Positions 36,063 to 45,730 of a DNA stretch of 64,000 nucleotides are shown one piece after another. Each line of letters starts with the position of its first letter. Position 1 is the stretch's first letter. Location of the stretch: the NCBI GenBank assembly GCA_030528145.1, contig JAUMZK010000009.1, forward strand, positions 1 through 64,000. The letters are read 5' to 3'. The notes beneath the pieces are model-generated. The model saw nothing but the letters and a program-made list of their open reading frames with translations, was not told where the DNA came from and made no database searches. The DNA is from Actinomycetaceae bacterium (GTDB lineage Bacteria > Actinomycetota > Actinomycetes > Actinomycetales > Actinomycetaceae). The position numbers were made by a program, and so were the translations under genes.

Positions 36063-36123
36063 ACTTCTATTGTGAAGGCAGACACCCCAAATTGTGCAAA
36101 TGGGATTTGCATATTGGAGAACC

Positions 36124-36129
36124 TAAGAT
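36124..36129 (+). promoter_or_regulatory. -10 element of dgt, leaderless start
   Basis: TAAGAT followed by exactly six bases and the ATG at 36136. No Shine-Dalgarno; -35 not clear. Confidence 0.5.
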
Positions 36130-36135
36130 AGAGGC

Positions 36136-37386
36136 ATGGCGTATTCCACTTTTGACACCGAACGGCACGTCGTTGAAGCGCCCAAGTCAATGCGGCGCAC
36201 CCAATTTGAACGCGATCGGGCGCGCGTTCTGCATTCGTCCGCATTACGGCGTCTGGCGCATAAAACCCAGGTTTTGGGTCCTATCGGCAACGATTTTAGT
36301 CGCACTCGGTTGACGCATTCGTTGGAAGTGGCGCAGGTGGGGCGGACACTGGGACAAGAACTCGGTTGTGACCCGGATTTGGTGGACGCGGCATGCTTGT
36401 CTCACGATATTGGTCATCCGCCTTTTGGGCACAATGGTGAGCGGGCATTGAATGAAGTTTCCACAGATTGTGGCGGTTTTGAAGGTAATGCGCAAACGTT
36501 TCGGCTGTTGACTCGCTTGGAGCCGAAGGTGGTTCACGAAGACGAGCCTGCAGGCTTGAACTTGACACGGGCTGCCCTGGATGCGGTGTTGAAATACCCT
36601 TGGCAAAAAGATGGCGGTCCGCACGGGAAAAATAGTCCCAAGTATTCGGTTTACGAGGACGATTTCCCGGTTTTCGCGTGGGTGCGCGGGGAAGTGGAGG
36701 GGTGCCGTCGTCCTCTGGAAACCCAGGTTATGGACCTTTCGGACGATATTGCGTATTCGGTTCACGATATCGAGGACGCCATAGACGGCGGACGCTTGCC
36801 TCTGGCGCAGTTAGCGAGTCCGCGCGAGCAACAAAAGTATTTTGAGACCACCCGGCGGTGGTACGGCTCAAAGGTTAGCGAGGACGAATTAGGGGCGGCT
36901 TTTGACCGTTTGGCGACGTCTGACTTTTGGTTGCAAGAATACGATGGAACATATGCGGCAAAAGCGCGTCTGAAAGACATGACTAGCCAGTTGATTGGTC
37001 GTTTTTGTGGGGCTGCTCATGATGCCACGCGGGCGAAATACGGCATGGGTGAACTGAACCGCTATGATGCGGATTTGGTGATACCACCGCAGGTATGGGC
37101 GGAAATTCAGTTACTTAAGGGGTTGGCGGCGCATTACGTTATGGAGCCGCGCGAAGCAGAACCGGTGTATTTTTCGCAGCGCACAACTATTTTTGATTTA
37201 GTTGATGCCCTGTACGAAACAGGCGCGCAGCATCTGGAAGTGCCCTTCCAGCAAGCCTGGCGAAAAGCTGAAAATGACCAGGAGAAACTGCGCGTGGTGG
37301 TTGACCAGGTGGCGTCTTTAACAGATGTTTCTGCCAATCAGTTACACGCACGCCTTTGTGGGATGCTCAGCGGTGTGGACTTATAA
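36136..37386 (+). CDS. dgt: Deoxyguanosinetriphosphate triphosphohydrolase-like protein
   Basis: 416 aa from ATG 36136. HD-domain enzyme that cleaves dNTPs to nucleoside plus triphosphate. RDRARVLHSSALRRLAHKTQV near residue 20, THSLEVAQVGRTLG (first metal His), LSHDIGHPPFGHNGERALNE (HD pair plus second His, about 92-112) and DLSDDIAYSVHDIEDAI (final metal Asp, near 205). Fits the actinobacterial Dgt type, commonly placed before dnaG as here. It maintains nucleotide balance or limits phage; the precise substrate is unknown. dnaG starts 28 bp later from its own promoter. Confidence 0.9.
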   Translation: MAYSTFDTERHVVEAPKSMRRTQFERDRARVLHSSALRRLAHKTQVLGPIGNDFSRTRLTHSLEVAQVGRTLGQELGCDPDLVDAACLSHDIGHPPFGHNGERALNEVSTDCGGFEGNAQTFRLLTRLEPKVVHEDEPAGLNLTRAALDAVLKYPWQKDGGPHGKNSPKYSVYEDDFPVFAWVRGEVEGCRRPLETQVMDLSDDIAYSVHDIEDAIDGGRLPLAQLASPREQQKYFETTRRWYGSKVSEDELGAAFDRLATSDFWLQEYDGTYAAKARLKDMTSQLIGRFCGAAHDATRAKYGMGELNRYDADLVIPPQVWAEIQLLKGLAAHYVMEPREAEPVYFSQRTTIFDLVDALYETGAQHLEVPFQQAWRKAENDQEKLRVVVDQVASLTDVSANQLHARLCGMLSGVDL

Positions 37387-37401
37387 CGTCGCAAAAACCA
37401 C

Positions 37402-37407
37402 TAGAAT
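37402..37407 (+). promoter_or_regulatory. -10 element of dnaG, leaderless start
   Basis: TAGAAT followed by exactly six bases and the ATG at 37414. No Shine-Dalgarno upstream. Confidence 0.5.
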
Positions 37408-37413
37408 CGGGGT

Positions 37414-39357
37414 ATGGCTGGACTGATTAAACGCGAAGACATTGCGGCGGTGCGCGAAGCCGTTCGAATCGAAGATATTGTTTCTGAACACGTCACGCTC
37501 ACTCCAGCCGGTATTGGTTCTGTGAAGGGACTTTGCCCTTTTCATGACGAAAAGACGCCGTCGTTTAACGTGCGTCCCGCCCTCGGGCTGTGGCATTGTT
37601 TTGGGTGTGGTCAAGGCGGGGACGTAATCGATTTTGTGCGTGAAATAAACCATGTTTCGTTTACTGAAGCGGTAGAATTTTTGGCCGGAAAAATCGGTTT
37701 CACCTTGCACTACGAGGAAGGCAAAACCGAAAATCGGAGTGCGGACGTGTCGATGCGTAGTCGCATTATTGACCAGAACCGAATTGCCGCCGAGTTTTTT
37801 CGCCAGCATTTAGCCAGTCCCGCAGCGGGGCTTGCGCGCCAGTTTTTGGCTGAACGGGGGTTTGGTCCCGAGGTCGCCGCTCGTTTTGGTATTGGATTCT
37901 CGCCAGATTCTTGGGACGAGCTGTTGCGGTATTTGCGTGGACGCGGGTTTACTGAGCCCGAGATCTTGGCTTCGGGGCTAATGAGCCAAGGTAGTAGGGG
38001 GCCGTACGATCGTTTCCGCGGACGCCTCATGTGGCCTATCCGGGACTTGACGGGAACGGTAGTGGGGTTTGGGGCGCGACGTTTGCGCGAGGACGACAAC
38101 GGGCCAAAGTATTTGAATACGCCCGAGACCGCTGTCTACAAGAAATCACAGGTTTTATTTGGCATCGACCTCGCGAAAAACCATATTGCCAAAACCCGTC
38201 GGCTGGTTATTGTAGAGGGCTACACGGACGTTATGGCAGCGCATTTGGCGGGTGTTTTGCAGGCAGTGGCGACGTGTGGGACGGCTTTCGGTCCGGACCA
38301 CGTGCGTATTGCGCGGCGTTTGATTGGTGATAGTGCAGACCCGGCGGCGGGGGTAATGCTCGCTGATGGGACCACCCGTGGTGGGGAAGTAATTTTCACG
38401 TTTGATGGGGACGCGGCAGGGCAAAAGGCGGCTTTGCGGGCGTTTAAAGAAGACCAGCATTTTGCTTCGCAAACTTTCGTGGCCGTGGAAAAAACTGGCA
38501 TGGATCCATGTGAGTTGCGCATGAACAGGGGGGATCAGGCGTTGGTGGACCTAATTCGCAGCCGGGAGCCACTGTTCGCCTTCGCGATCCGCTCAATGCT
38601 CGGCGGATTGGACCTGTCTACGGCGGAAGGGCGCGTGAAAGGTTTGCACAGTGCTGCCCCAATAGTGGCGCAGATTCGCGACCGGGCATTACGCCGCGAA
38701 TATGTTCGCGAACTCGCCGGGTGGCTCGGTATGGAAACTGGGGAAGTAGCCTGGGAAGTGAAGCGGAGTGGTGGGGGGCGTCCTCGGCACTACCAACCCA
38801 GTCAAGATCCGCAAGAAGTCGAAGCACAACCCAGTATTACTAGCCCGGCGGATCCCGTAACTAGGTTGGAACAACAGTGTTTGGAAGTAGTTTTGCAAAG
38901 ACCAGGCGACGCCATCGGGGCAGGGTTTGATAATTTGCCCGAGGACGCTTTTTTGGCGCCGATGAACCGGGCGGTACACGATGCCATTCGGGCAGGCGGG
39001 GGCTTGCAAGCTTACGCTAATTTGGTGGCAAAATTTCCTCCCACCGACGAGGCGGCAAAAGCACGCGCAGCCCAGCAGTGGTTGGGGCAAATTATCGAGC
39101 AGGCGGGAGAATTTGCGGGACCTTTCGTGCGCCAACTGGCGGTAGTTCCGCTGAAACAAGACCGCCCGGACAAGGTGCGCGATTACGTCCAAGGCGTGGT
39201 GCGCGCTCTGGTAGGCATGTCATTGACCCGTTCAATTGGGCAATTACGGGCAAAATTGGGGGGTTTAGCGGCAACAGATCCACAGTATGGGAAAGTATTC
39301 GAACAGCTGATGGACATGGAGAACGCGCGACGGATTTTGCGCGAGGGCGCCTACTAA
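37414..39357 (+). CDS. dnaG: DNA primase
   Basis: 647 aa from ATG 37414. Synthesises RNA primers at the replication fork. The N-terminal zinc-binding domain has CPFHDEKTPSFNV and HCFGCGQGGD (CHC2 pattern, about residues 42-70). The RNA polymerase core includes FRGRLMWPIRDLTGTVVGFGAR and the Toprim motif IVEGYTDVMAAH near residue 265, followed by FTFDGDAAGQKAA (metal-binding Asp pair near 330). The C-terminal third is the helicase-binding region. Full length, second gene of the dgt-dnaG pair. Confidence 0.95.
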   Translation: MAGLIKREDIAAVREAVRIEDIVSEHVTLTPAGIGSVKGLCPFHDEKTPSFNVRPALGLWHCFGCGQGGDVIDFVREINHVSFTEAVEFLAGKIGFTLHYEEGKTENRSADVSMRSRIIDQNRIAAEFFRQHLASPAAGLARQFLAERGFGPEVAARFGIGFSPDSWDELLRYLRGRGFTEPEILASGLMSQGSRGPYDRFRGRLMWPIRDLTGTVVGFGARRLREDDNGPKYLNTPETAVYKKSQVLFGIDLAKNHIAKTRRLVIVEGYTDVMAAHLAGVLQAVATCGTAFGPDHVRIARRLIGDSADPAAGVMLADGTTRGGEVIFTFDGDAAGQKAALRAFKEDQHFASQTFVAVEKTGMDPCELRMNRGDQALVDLIRSREPLFAFAIRSMLGGLDLSTAEGRVKGLHSAAPIVAQIRDRALRREYVRELAGWLGMETGEVAWEVKRSGGGRPRHYQPSQDPQEVEAQPSITSPADPVTRLEQQCLEVVLQRPGDAIGAGFDNLPEDAFLAPMNRAVHDAIRAGGGLQAYANLVAKFPPTDEAAKARAAQQWLGQIIEQAGEFAGPFVRQLAVVPLKQDRPDKVRDYVQGVVRALVGMSLTRSIGQLRAKLGGLAATDPQYGKVFEQLMDMENARRILREGAY

Positions 39358-39657
39358 AGTCGTGCCTGTAGGGAACCTTCTGGATGCAATCGCTTTTCCG
39401 CATTGTCTCCTAAAAGTCCTGAATCTTCGGGAAAGATTTGCGGAAAATCTGAAAAAGGTCCCTCACGGTAGAAAATGAAAGCAGATTCACTAACAGTCCT
39501 GACCTGGGTGAATATAGATACTGTTTGGTAGAAATGGGATATGCCTCGCATTTTTGGGCAGTTCCAAAGGTCTAAAGGCTTACAGTCCCATGTGAAAAAC
39601 ATATGCGCTACTAAAATTGTGTATGCAATCAAATTCTTCTTATGGAGAGGACGACGG
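39358..39657 (+). other. Intergenic region upstream of pyruvate formate-lyase
   Basis: 300 bases between dnaG and pflB. No gene. AT-rich towards pflB, with an in-frame ATG at 39541 that would add 39 residues not found in the family. No clear FNR-type palindrome seen; GGAGAGG precedes the GTG start at 39658. Confidence 0.5.
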
Positions 39658-41751
39658 GTGCCGAACATTTCCGAGGACCTTTTTGCGAAGACCCCCGAAT
39701 GGGAGGGGTTTACCGCAGGTAATTGGTCAAAAACTATTGACGTGCGCGATTTTATTCAAAAGAATTACCGTCCTTATGAAGGCGATCAGTCCTTCCTGGT
39801 GGGACCCACTGACAAGACTTTGCGAGTGTGGGAAACCTTGGACAAGCAGTACTTGGCAGTAGAGCGTGAACGTCGCGTCTACGACGTTGACACCCAGACT
39901 CCGGCGGATGTGGACGCTTTTGGGGCGGGCTATATTTGTCCAGAAGACGACGTGATTGTTGGTTTGCAAACTGACGTTCCACTTAAGCGTGCCATGATGC
40001 CTAACGGCGGGTGGCGCATGGTGGAAACTGCTATCAAGGAAGCTGGTAAGGAACCAGATCCGCGCGTTAAGGAAATTTTCACCAAGTACCGCAAAACGCA
40101 CAACGATGCGGTTTTTGACATTTACACGCCGCGTATTCGGGCGGCGCGTTCCAGCCATATTATTACTGGTCTGCCCGATGCCTATGGGCGCGGACGCATT
40201 ATTGGTGATTACCGTCGCGTCGCCCTCTACGGCGTGGACTACCTGATCGAACAAAAGAAGTTCGATCGCGACAAGGTTGCGGACCAGCCTTTTAGTGAAC
40301 ATTGGGCGCGTTACCGCGAAGAACACTCTGAACAAATCAAGGCGCTGCAAAAGCTAAAGAAGATGGCGGCAGAATACGGCTTTGACATTTCGCGTCCGGC
40401 CAAGGATGCCAAAGAAGCTGTGCAGTGGACCTACTTTGGGTACTTGGCATCAATCAAGAGCCAAGATGGCGCGGCCATGTCCATTGGTCGTCTTTCTGGT
40501 TTCTTTGATATTTATTTCGAACGCGATTTTGCGCGCGGCACTTTGACTGAAGAAGGCGCCCAGGAAATTATCGACGCCCTCGTAATCAAGTTGCGTATTG
40601 TGCGGTTCTTGCGCACTATTGCTTACGATCAGATCTTCAGTGGCGATCCGTACTGGGCCACCTGGTCTGACGCTGGTTTTGGCGAGGACGGTCGCCCGTT
40701 GGTTACTAAGACTTCGTTCCGCCTACTGCAGACTTTGATGAACCTGGGTCCGGCACCGGAACCGAACATTACCATTTTCTGGAACGAAAACTTGCCGGAA
40801 GGTTACAAGCGCTTTTGTGCTCAAGTTTCCATCGACACCTCGTCCATCCAATACGAGGCTGACCAACAAATTCGCGACCAGTGGGGTGATGATGCGGCAA
40901 TTGCGTGCTGTGTTTCACCAATGCGCGTGGGCAAGCAAATGCAGTTCTTCGGCGCTCGCGTGAATGCGGCAAAAGCGCTGCTTTACGCTATCAACGGTGG
41001 TCGTGACGAAGTCAGTGGCAAGCAGGTGGTGTCGGGCTATGAACCAATTACCACCGAGGGCGTCCTCGACTTTGACGAAGTGTGGCAAAAATACGAACAG
41101 ATGCTGGACTGGGTAATTGGCACCTACGTTGAAGCCCTGAACATTATTCACTACTGCCACGACAGGTACGCGTACGAAGCTATGGAGATGGCGTTGCACG
41201 ACAGCGACATTGTGCGCACCATGGGCTGCGGCATTGCGGGGCTTTCTATTGTGGCGGACTCGCTCTCGGCAATTAAGTATGCGAAGGTTACGCCCGTGCG
41301 CGACGAAACCGGCTTGGTGGTGGATTACCAGACCGAGGGCGACTTCCCGCGTTACGGTAACGATGACGATCGCGCCGACGACATTGCGGCAACTATTGTT
41401 CACACGGTTATGGCGAAGATTAAGGAAATCCCCATGTACCGTGACGCCATTCCTACCCAGTCCGTCCTAACTATTACTTCCAACGTGGTTTACGGGAAAG
41501 CAACCGGGTCATTCCCGTCCGGTCACCGCGCGGGCACGCCGTTTGCTCCTGGAGCCAACCCGGAAAATGGAGCGGACACGCACGGCATGCTGGCTTCCAT
41601 GTTGTCTGTGGGCAAGTTGGATTACGAGGATGCCCTGGATGGTATTTCTTTGACGAACACAATCGTGCCGTCCTCGTTGGGACGCACGAAAGATGAACAG
41701 ATCACTAACCTGGTGGGCATCATGGACGCCGGGTTCGTAAAGAAGGGTTAA
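39658..41751 (+). CDS. pflB: Pyruvate formate-lyase, catalytic body without glycyl-radical domain
   Basis: 697 aa from GTG 39658 behind GGAGAGG. It cleaves pyruvate with CoA to acetyl-CoA and formate under anaerobiosis. [22 protein letters not shown] near residue 60, the catalytic Cys-Cys in [20 protein letters not shown] (about 420), and [19 protein letters not shown] late in the chain are all present. The chain stops after [17 protein letters not shown]...AGFVKKG, just before the part that normally carries the glycyl radical (RVSGYAV). That domain is encoded by the next gene in another frame, so the enzyme is split. The body alone cannot hold the radical. Confidence 0.93.
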   Translation: MPNISEDLFAKTPEWEGFTAGNWSKTIDVRDFIQKNYRPYEGDQSFLVGPTDKTLRVWETLDKQYLAVERERRVYDVDTQTPADVDAFGAGYICPEDDVIVGLQTDVPLKRAMMPNGGWRMVETAIKEAGKEPDPRVKEIFTKYRKTHNDAVFDIYTPRIRAARSSHIITGLPDAYGRGRIIGDYRRVALYGVDYLIEQKKFDRDKVADQPFSEHWARYREEHSEQIKALQKLKKMAAEYGFDISRPAKDAKEAVQWTYFGYLASIKSQDGAAMSIGRLSGFFDIYFERDFARGTLTEEGAQEIIDALVIKLRIVRFLRTIAYDQIFSGDPYWATWSDAGFGEDGRPLVTKTSFRLLQTLMNLGPAPEPNITIFWNENLPEGYKRFCAQVSIDTSSIQYEADQQIRDQWGDDAAIACCVSPMRVGKQMQFFGARVNAAKALLYAINGGRDEVSGKQVVSGYEPITTEGVLDFDEVWQKYEQMLDWVIGTYVEALNIIHYCHDRYAYEAMEMALHDSDIVRTMGCGIAGLSIVADSLSAIKYAKVTPVRDETGLVVDYQTEGDFPRYGNDDDRADDIAATIVHTVMAKIKEIPMYRDAIPTQSVLTITSNVVYGKATGSFPSGHRAGTPFAPGANPENGADTHGMLASMLSVGKLDYEDALDGISLTNTIVPSSLGRTKDEQITNLVGIMDAGFVKKG

Positions 41752-41755
41752 GAAA

Positions 41756-42007
41756 ATGAGCACGATGACATTTGCTGAACGCTTGGAGTCCATGAAGGCT
41801 AACCGCGCAGCGGCTGGCGGGGTGAAGGGCTTGTACCATGCCAACATTAACGTGTTGAACAAGGAAACTCTGGAAGATGCAATGGAACACCCAGAGAAGT
41901 ATCCGCAGCTGACGGTACGCGTGTCGGGTTACGCCGTGAACTTCGTGCGCCTCACGCGTGAACAGCAACTCGACGTCATTTCGCGTACTTTCCACGCTGG
42001 GATGTAA
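41756..42007 (+). CDS. Stand-alone glycyl-radical domain of pyruvate formate-lyase
   Basis: 83 aa from ATG 41756, four bases after the pflB stop and in a different frame. Residues 25-83 ([51 protein letters not shown]) match the C-terminal domain of complete PflB proteins, with the radical glycine in RVSGYAV near residue 61. The first 24 residues ([20 protein letters not shown]) are an extra helix-like segment absent from fused enzymes. It resembles the autonomous cofactor GrcA/YfiD, which repairs oxygen-cleaved PflB. Here the body lacks its own domain, so this subunit should be obligatory. Confidence 0.92.
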   Translation: MSTMTFAERLESMKANRAAAGGVKGLYHANINVLNKETLEDAMEHPEKYPQLTVRVSGYAVNFVRLTREQQLDVISRTFHAGM

Positions 42008-42910
42008 ATGACCAGTACTTTGGCAGGCGGTGCTACCTGGGTGAGCGAAGGCTCGACTGGGCAGTACCGCCCTTTGCCCTTAGAAGTGGAAGTTCCCCGC
42101 ATGAAGGGGGCAGGGTTAGCCGGTGTGTCAGGGGCGCCGCAAATGTCCCGAAAAGAGCACCTGCTTGCAGTTCGCAGCGGCGAAATCGGGTCCGTCCATA
42201 GTTGGGAACTGGTGACGTCGGTGGACGGTCCTGGAACGCGGCTGACCATGTTTTTGGCGGGTTGCCCACTGCGTTGCCTGTACTGTCATAACCCGGATAC
42301 TTTGAAAATGCGCGATGGGGAGGCCGTGTTTGCGGCCGACCTGATTCAACGCATGGAAAGGTACCGACCGGTTTTTCGCGCTACCGGTGGGGGAATAACC
42401 GTTTCGGGTGGGGAACCCGCAATGCAACCCGCGTTTTTGGCACGTCTTTTGCGTGCAGCGAAGGAACGCGATATTCACACTTGCATTGATACTTCTGGTT
42501 TTTTGGGACGAAACGTAACTGACCAGATGCTCACAGACATTGACCTCGTACTATTAGACGTAAAAAGCGGTACCGAACAAACATACCGGAAGGTGACCGG
42601 GCGTCCTCTGGCACCCACGCTGGAATTCGGGCAGCGGCTACAGCGTGCCGGAAAACCGGTGTGGATACGCTTCGTGCTGGTACCGGGACTGACAGACGCG
42701 CCAGATAACATTCGCGCAGTTGCCAAAACGGTTGCGAAATGGGACAACGTGGCGCGCGTCGAAGTGTTGCCATTCCACCAAATGGGACGCGACAAGTGGG
42801 CTGATTTGGGGATGGACTACCAATTGGAGGACGTGGAGCCCCCGGAAAAAGACCAGGTTGCAGCCGCGCGCCAAATATTTAGCGATGCCGGAATAGCCCA
42901 GGTCTTCTAG
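42008..42910 (+). CDS. pflA: Pyruvate formate-lyase activating enzyme
   Basis: 300 aa from ATG 42008, directly abutting the preceding stop. Radical-SAM enzyme that installs the glycyl radical. TSVDGPGTRLTMFLAGCPLRCLYCHNPDT carries the CxxxCxxC [4Fe-4S] motif (about 83-90); GGGITVSGGEPAMQ binds SAM; CIDTSGFLGR, LLDVKSGTEQTYRKVTGRP and VEVLPFHQMGRDKW complete the pattern. About 55 residues precede the conserved start, so translation may begin at a later ATG near residue 46. Three-gene anaerobic operon with the split lyase. Confidence 0.93.
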   Translation: MTSTLAGGATWVSEGSTGQYRPLPLEVEVPRMKGAGLAGVSGAPQMSRKEHLLAVRSGEIGSVHSWELVTSVDGPGTRLTMFLAGCPLRCLYCHNPDTLKMRDGEAVFAADLIQRMERYRPVFRATGGGITVSGGEPAMQPAFLARLLRAAKERDIHTCIDTSGFLGRNVTDQMLTDIDLVLLDVKSGTEQTYRKVTGRPLAPTLEFGQRLQRAGKPVWIRFVLVPGLTDAPDNIRAVAKTVAKWDNVARVEVLPFHQMGRDKWADLGMDYQLEDVEPPEKDQVAAARQIFSDAGIAQVF

Positions 42911-43030
42911 CTCGCGCGACCATTTTGGTGAGGACGGTGGGACCTAGAGTCTTTAGCCTGCGGTGTCTGCTAGATTTGCAGCCACCTTTTAGTGGGGTTT
43001 GCACAGCGCGCCGCAGTTTGCGGGTCTGTT

Positions 43031-43786
43031 TTAGTCCACTTTTGGTATAACTATCAGGTCTGCGCCATATTTTGTATCTCGCATTTCAAAACGGGCAATT
43101 TGTTTATTGTCGATAAGGTCTTGCATTTTACTCATGAGCAGATCGAAAGTGGCGTCCTCGCCCAGCAGTTGCCCAGCGATTATGCCTCGCCACTTCTTTG
43201 CCGCATGGGAAATGACGCGACCAGTTGCGGTTTCGGCTTTTACGACAATGCGCTCGTTTTTTGGTGCTTTCCACGCATTAACGTAGGTGCCAGAACGGCA
43301 GTCTACAATCACTTCGCCCGCAAATTTCGCGTCGGCAGTTTCCGTTAGGTGTTTTCTCCAAAATTTCGCAAGGTTACCTACTCCCGGCAGGTCCGTGCCC
43401 AGAGATAACCGATAGCTGGGAATGCGCGCGGTCAAATCAATTAATCCAAACAGGGCAGATTGAACGTAAAATTTAGTGCCGGATGCAGCCAGGCGTCCTC
43501 GGGAAGCAAACTGTCCAGCGTCATACAGTACGCCCGCATAGGTTTTATAAGCGGGTGCCGCTGGACGCGTAAGCACCGTCAGATTGTCGACTACCGCACT
43601 GCTGATCCGTGCCCCTACACCCAATATTTCGAGGGCGTTTGCTCGCGCTGACACTTTGGTGAGGGCGTCAATGACTTCCCTGCGGGCCGCGAAAAGCTCT
43701 GGGAAAGGTGGCAAATCGTGCAAACTTACGGGTTTTCCAGAAGTTGCGGCAATTTTGCCCTCGGATGGTGGCAATAAAACGATCAC
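43031..43786 (-). CDS. yaaA: Peroxide stress protein YaaA (DUF328)
   Basis: 251 aa from GTG 43786. Opens MIVLLPPSEGKIA, the YaaA signature, followed by NALEILGVGAR, APAYKTYAGVLYDAGQF and YRLSLGTDLPGVGNLAKFWRKHL. In other bacteria YaaA lowers free iron and limits oxidative damage, and the family has been linked to DNA binding. Cytosolic. Suits an organism using oxygen-sensitive pyruvate formate-lyase, encoded alongside. Divergent from the nif3-like gene, 40 bp apart. Confidence 0.9.
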   Translation of the reverse strand: MIVLLPPSEGKIAATSGKPVSLHDLPPFPELFAARREVIDALTKVSARANALEILGVGARISSAVVDNLTVLTRPAAPAYKTYAGVLYDAGQFASRGRLAASGTKFYVQSALFGLIDLTARIPSYRLSLGTDLPGVGNLAKFWRKHLTETADAKFAGEVIVDCRSGTYVNAWKAPKNERIVVKAETATGRVISHAAKKWRGIIAGQLLGEDATFDLLMSKMQDLIDNKQIARFEMRDTKYGADLIVIPKVD

Positions 43787-43792
43787 TTCAAC

Positions 43793-43798
43793 ATGTTA
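43793..43798 (-). promoter_or_regulatory. -10 element of yaaA, leaderless start
   Basis: Read on the minus strand, TAACAT is followed by exactly six bases and the GTG start at 43786. No Shine-Dalgarno. Confidence 0.45.
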
Positions 43799-43826
43799 TC
43801 GGGCACGCTTATGGCAAAGTAAAGGT

Positions 43827-44678
43827 ATGGGAGTTGAACTGATCGCGAAAACGCCGGGGAAGACGCCACAGGTTAGGGATATTGTCCAGATAGTGGAAGA
43901 ACTGTATCCTCCCCGTCTTGCTGAAGAGTGGGACCGAGTGGGTTTGATTGCCGGTCGGCCGGATAACCCGGTAACGCGCCTCTTGGTGGCGGTTGACCCG
44001 GTGCCGGTTGTGGCTGCCGAGGCCTTGGAATTAGGGGCAAATATGGTGCTCACGCACCACCCTTTGTATTTGCGGGGGACGTCATTTGTGGCGGCAACTG
44101 ATTACAAGGGCACCTTGATCCACGATTTTATTGAAAACCGGGTGGCACTAATGAATGCGCATACGAATGCGGATGCAGCGCGCAGGGGAGTCGCCGAAGC
44201 GTTGGCGCAAGCCGTCGGTCTGGCTAACGGAGTGCCCTTTGACCCGCACGAGGACGGTTTGGGACTGGGACGCATTGGCGAATTGCCCAAGGAAGTAACT
44301 GCGGGGGAATTAGCCGAAAAAGTGGCGGGCGTCCTCAATGTGGGACCCGAAGGAGTGCTGTTGGCGGGTGATCCCGCGACAGTGGTACGCAAACTAGCAG
44401 TGTCTGGGGGCGCCGGTGATAGTTTCTTGGAAAGAGTGAAATGGCTGGGAGCGAACGCGTATGTGACGGCGGACTTGCGCCACCACCCGGCATCGGAACA
44501 TATCGAGGACGCTGGTCCAGTTTTAATTACCGCCAGCCATTTTGCTACGGAATGGCCGTGGGTGCCGGTAGCCGGTCGCGACATTGCCGAGTCCTTGGTC
44601 GCAGCCGGTTTGGGTGCAGAAGTGTATATTTCTACTACAATTACTGAACCTTGGACAAGGCGGATTGGGGCGAAATGA
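43827..44678 (+). CDS. Nif3-like dinuclear metal centre protein (DUF34)
   Basis: 283 aa from ATG 43827; longer in-frame starts would overlap yaaA. Family motifs: VRDIVQIVEELYPPRLAEEWDRVGLIAG, VAVDPVPVVAAEALELGANMVLTHHPLYLRG (metal His-His near residue 77), ALMNAHTNADAARRGV (His and Asp), and a later DLRHHPASEH and ASHFATEWPW that complete the dinuclear site. Annotated elsewhere as GTP cyclohydrolase I type 2, but the true role is unsettled. Its TGA overlaps the ATG of the DUF164 gene, its usual actinobacterial partner. Confidence 0.9.
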   Translation: MGVELIAKTPGKTPQVRDIVQIVEELYPPRLAEEWDRVGLIAGRPDNPVTRLLVAVDPVPVVAAEALELGANMVLTHHPLYLRGTSFVAATDYKGTLIHDFIENRVALMNAHTNADAARRGVAEALAQAVGLANGVPFDPHEDGLGLGRIGELPKEVTAGELAEKVAGVLNVGPEGVLLAGDPATVVRKLAVSGGAGDSFLERVKWLGANAYVTADLRHHPASEHIEDAGPVLITASHFATEWPWVPVAGRDIAESLVAAGLGAEVYISTTITEPWTRRIGAK

Positions 44679-45397
44679 AAGCCAGTGTGGGTGCGCAACA
44701 CCAGTTGTTGGTAATTCAGGATTTGGATACCAAAATTGCGAAATTGAATTACTCCAGACGCGAGCTGCCGGTGCGCGGTCGCATTAAAGAACTGCAAGCT
44801 GAAATCGGCGAGGGCGCACTTGCCGTTGAGAACTTGCAAAGCCAAGCCAGGGAGGCGGCGGCAGCATTGAAAAATCTGGAGATGGATGCCGCGCAGTTAC
44901 AAGCCCGAATAGAAGTTCAAGAACAGCGTTTAGCCGGTGGTGGAAAACCGGCAGAACTTATTGCCATTGAAAACGATTTACAACAGTTAGGGCAGCGGCG
45001 CGACAACTTGGAAACTGCGCAGCTGGAAGCTATGGAAGCCAGTGAGGATCTGGAGGGAGAAATCGGGCGGGCGCGCGATCGCATGCAGCGTCTGACCGCC
45101 GCTGTGGACAAGTTATGCCAGCAACTGGCGGAAGAAGAACGCCAAATAGACGAACAAACGCGTCAGTTGGAGGCGCAACGCCAGGATGCGGCCGGTCTGG
45201 TGCCGCAGCAATTGCTGGATGAATACGAGCGGATTCGCGCGCGTACTGGGGGAATCGGGGCTATTGCGGTACAAGATCGGCGTGTAATTGGTGTGCCAGT
45301 GGAATTCAGCGTGTCGCAGTGGCACGACATTGGGGCTGCTGATCCCGAGGACGTTTTGGTTTCCGAAGATTTTGACTACATTATTGTGCGCTTGTAG
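44675..45397 (+). CDS. DUF164-type coiled-coil protein without zinc ribbon cysteines
   Basis: 240 aa from ATG 44675 (ATGA overlap with the nif3-like gene). Residues 5-190 form a long Glu/Gln/Ala-rich coiled coil (QHQLLVIQDLDTKIAKLNYSRR onward). The C-terminus (RTGGIGAIAVQDRRVIGVPVEF to DFDYIIVRL) aligns with the zinc ribbon of DUF164 proteins, which normally holds two CxxC pairs (GRCGGCHM and CENCGRI), but no cysteine is present anywhere in the protein. Likely a scaffold or nucleic-acid-linked protein; function unknown. Position between nif3-like and rnpB supports the family assignment. Confidence 0.85.
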   Translation: MKASVGAQHQLLVIQDLDTKIAKLNYSRRELPVRGRIKELQAEIGEGALAVENLQSQAREAAAALKNLEMDAAQLQARIEVQEQRLAGGGKPAELIAIENDLQQLGQRRDNLETAQLEAMEASEDLEGEIGRARDRMQRLTAAVDKLCQQLAEEERQIDEQTRQLEAQRQDAAGLVPQQLLDEYERIRARTGGIGAIAVQDRRVIGVPVEFSVSQWHDIGAADPEDVLVSEDFDYIIVRL

Positions 45398-45411
45398 TGG
45401 TATCCTTTAGC

Positions 45412-45730
45412 AGTTGGTCGGACGGTCGCGGCAATGCCGAGGAAAGTCCGGGCTCCTTAGGGCAGGGTGGTGGCTAACGGCCACCCAGGGTGACCTGCGG
45501 GAAAGTGCCACAGAAAACAAACCGCCGCTTTGCGGTAAGGGTGAAAAGGTGAGGTAAGAGCTCACCGCGGCTCAGGTGACTGGGCTGGCATGGTAAACCC
45601 CACCCGGAGCAAGACCGAGCAGCAGGAAGGTGGTCCGCTTTCGCCTGCGGGTAGGTTGCTAGAGGTCAGCAGTAATGCTGGTCCAAGATGGATGACCGTC
45701 TATTACAGAACCCGGCTTATAGACCAACTT
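45412..45730 (+). ncRNA. rnpB: RNase P RNA (bacterial class A)
   Basis: 319-nt catalytic RNA that matures tRNA 5' ends with RnpA. Conserved region I GAGGAAAGTCCGGGC lies at 45439-45453 and region V ACAGAACCCGGCTTATAG at about 45705-45722. P1 is formed by AGTTGGTC (45412) pairing with GACCAACT (45722-45729). AGAGCTCACCGCGG and the GGCATGGTAAACCCCACCCG segment fit the expected core. No protein-coding frame competes. Confidence 0.96.

Noticed and set aside
39541..39657. Upstream in-frame ATG that would extend pflB by 39 residues
   Set aside because: The family starts near the GTG at 39658, which has a ribosome binding site. The extra residues look like translated leader DNA.
41756..42007. Reading the 83-aa glycyl-radical protein as an ordinary GrcA repair cofactor
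   Set aside because: GrcA accompanies an intact PflB; here the only PflB in the window lacks the domain, so an obligate split enzyme fits better.
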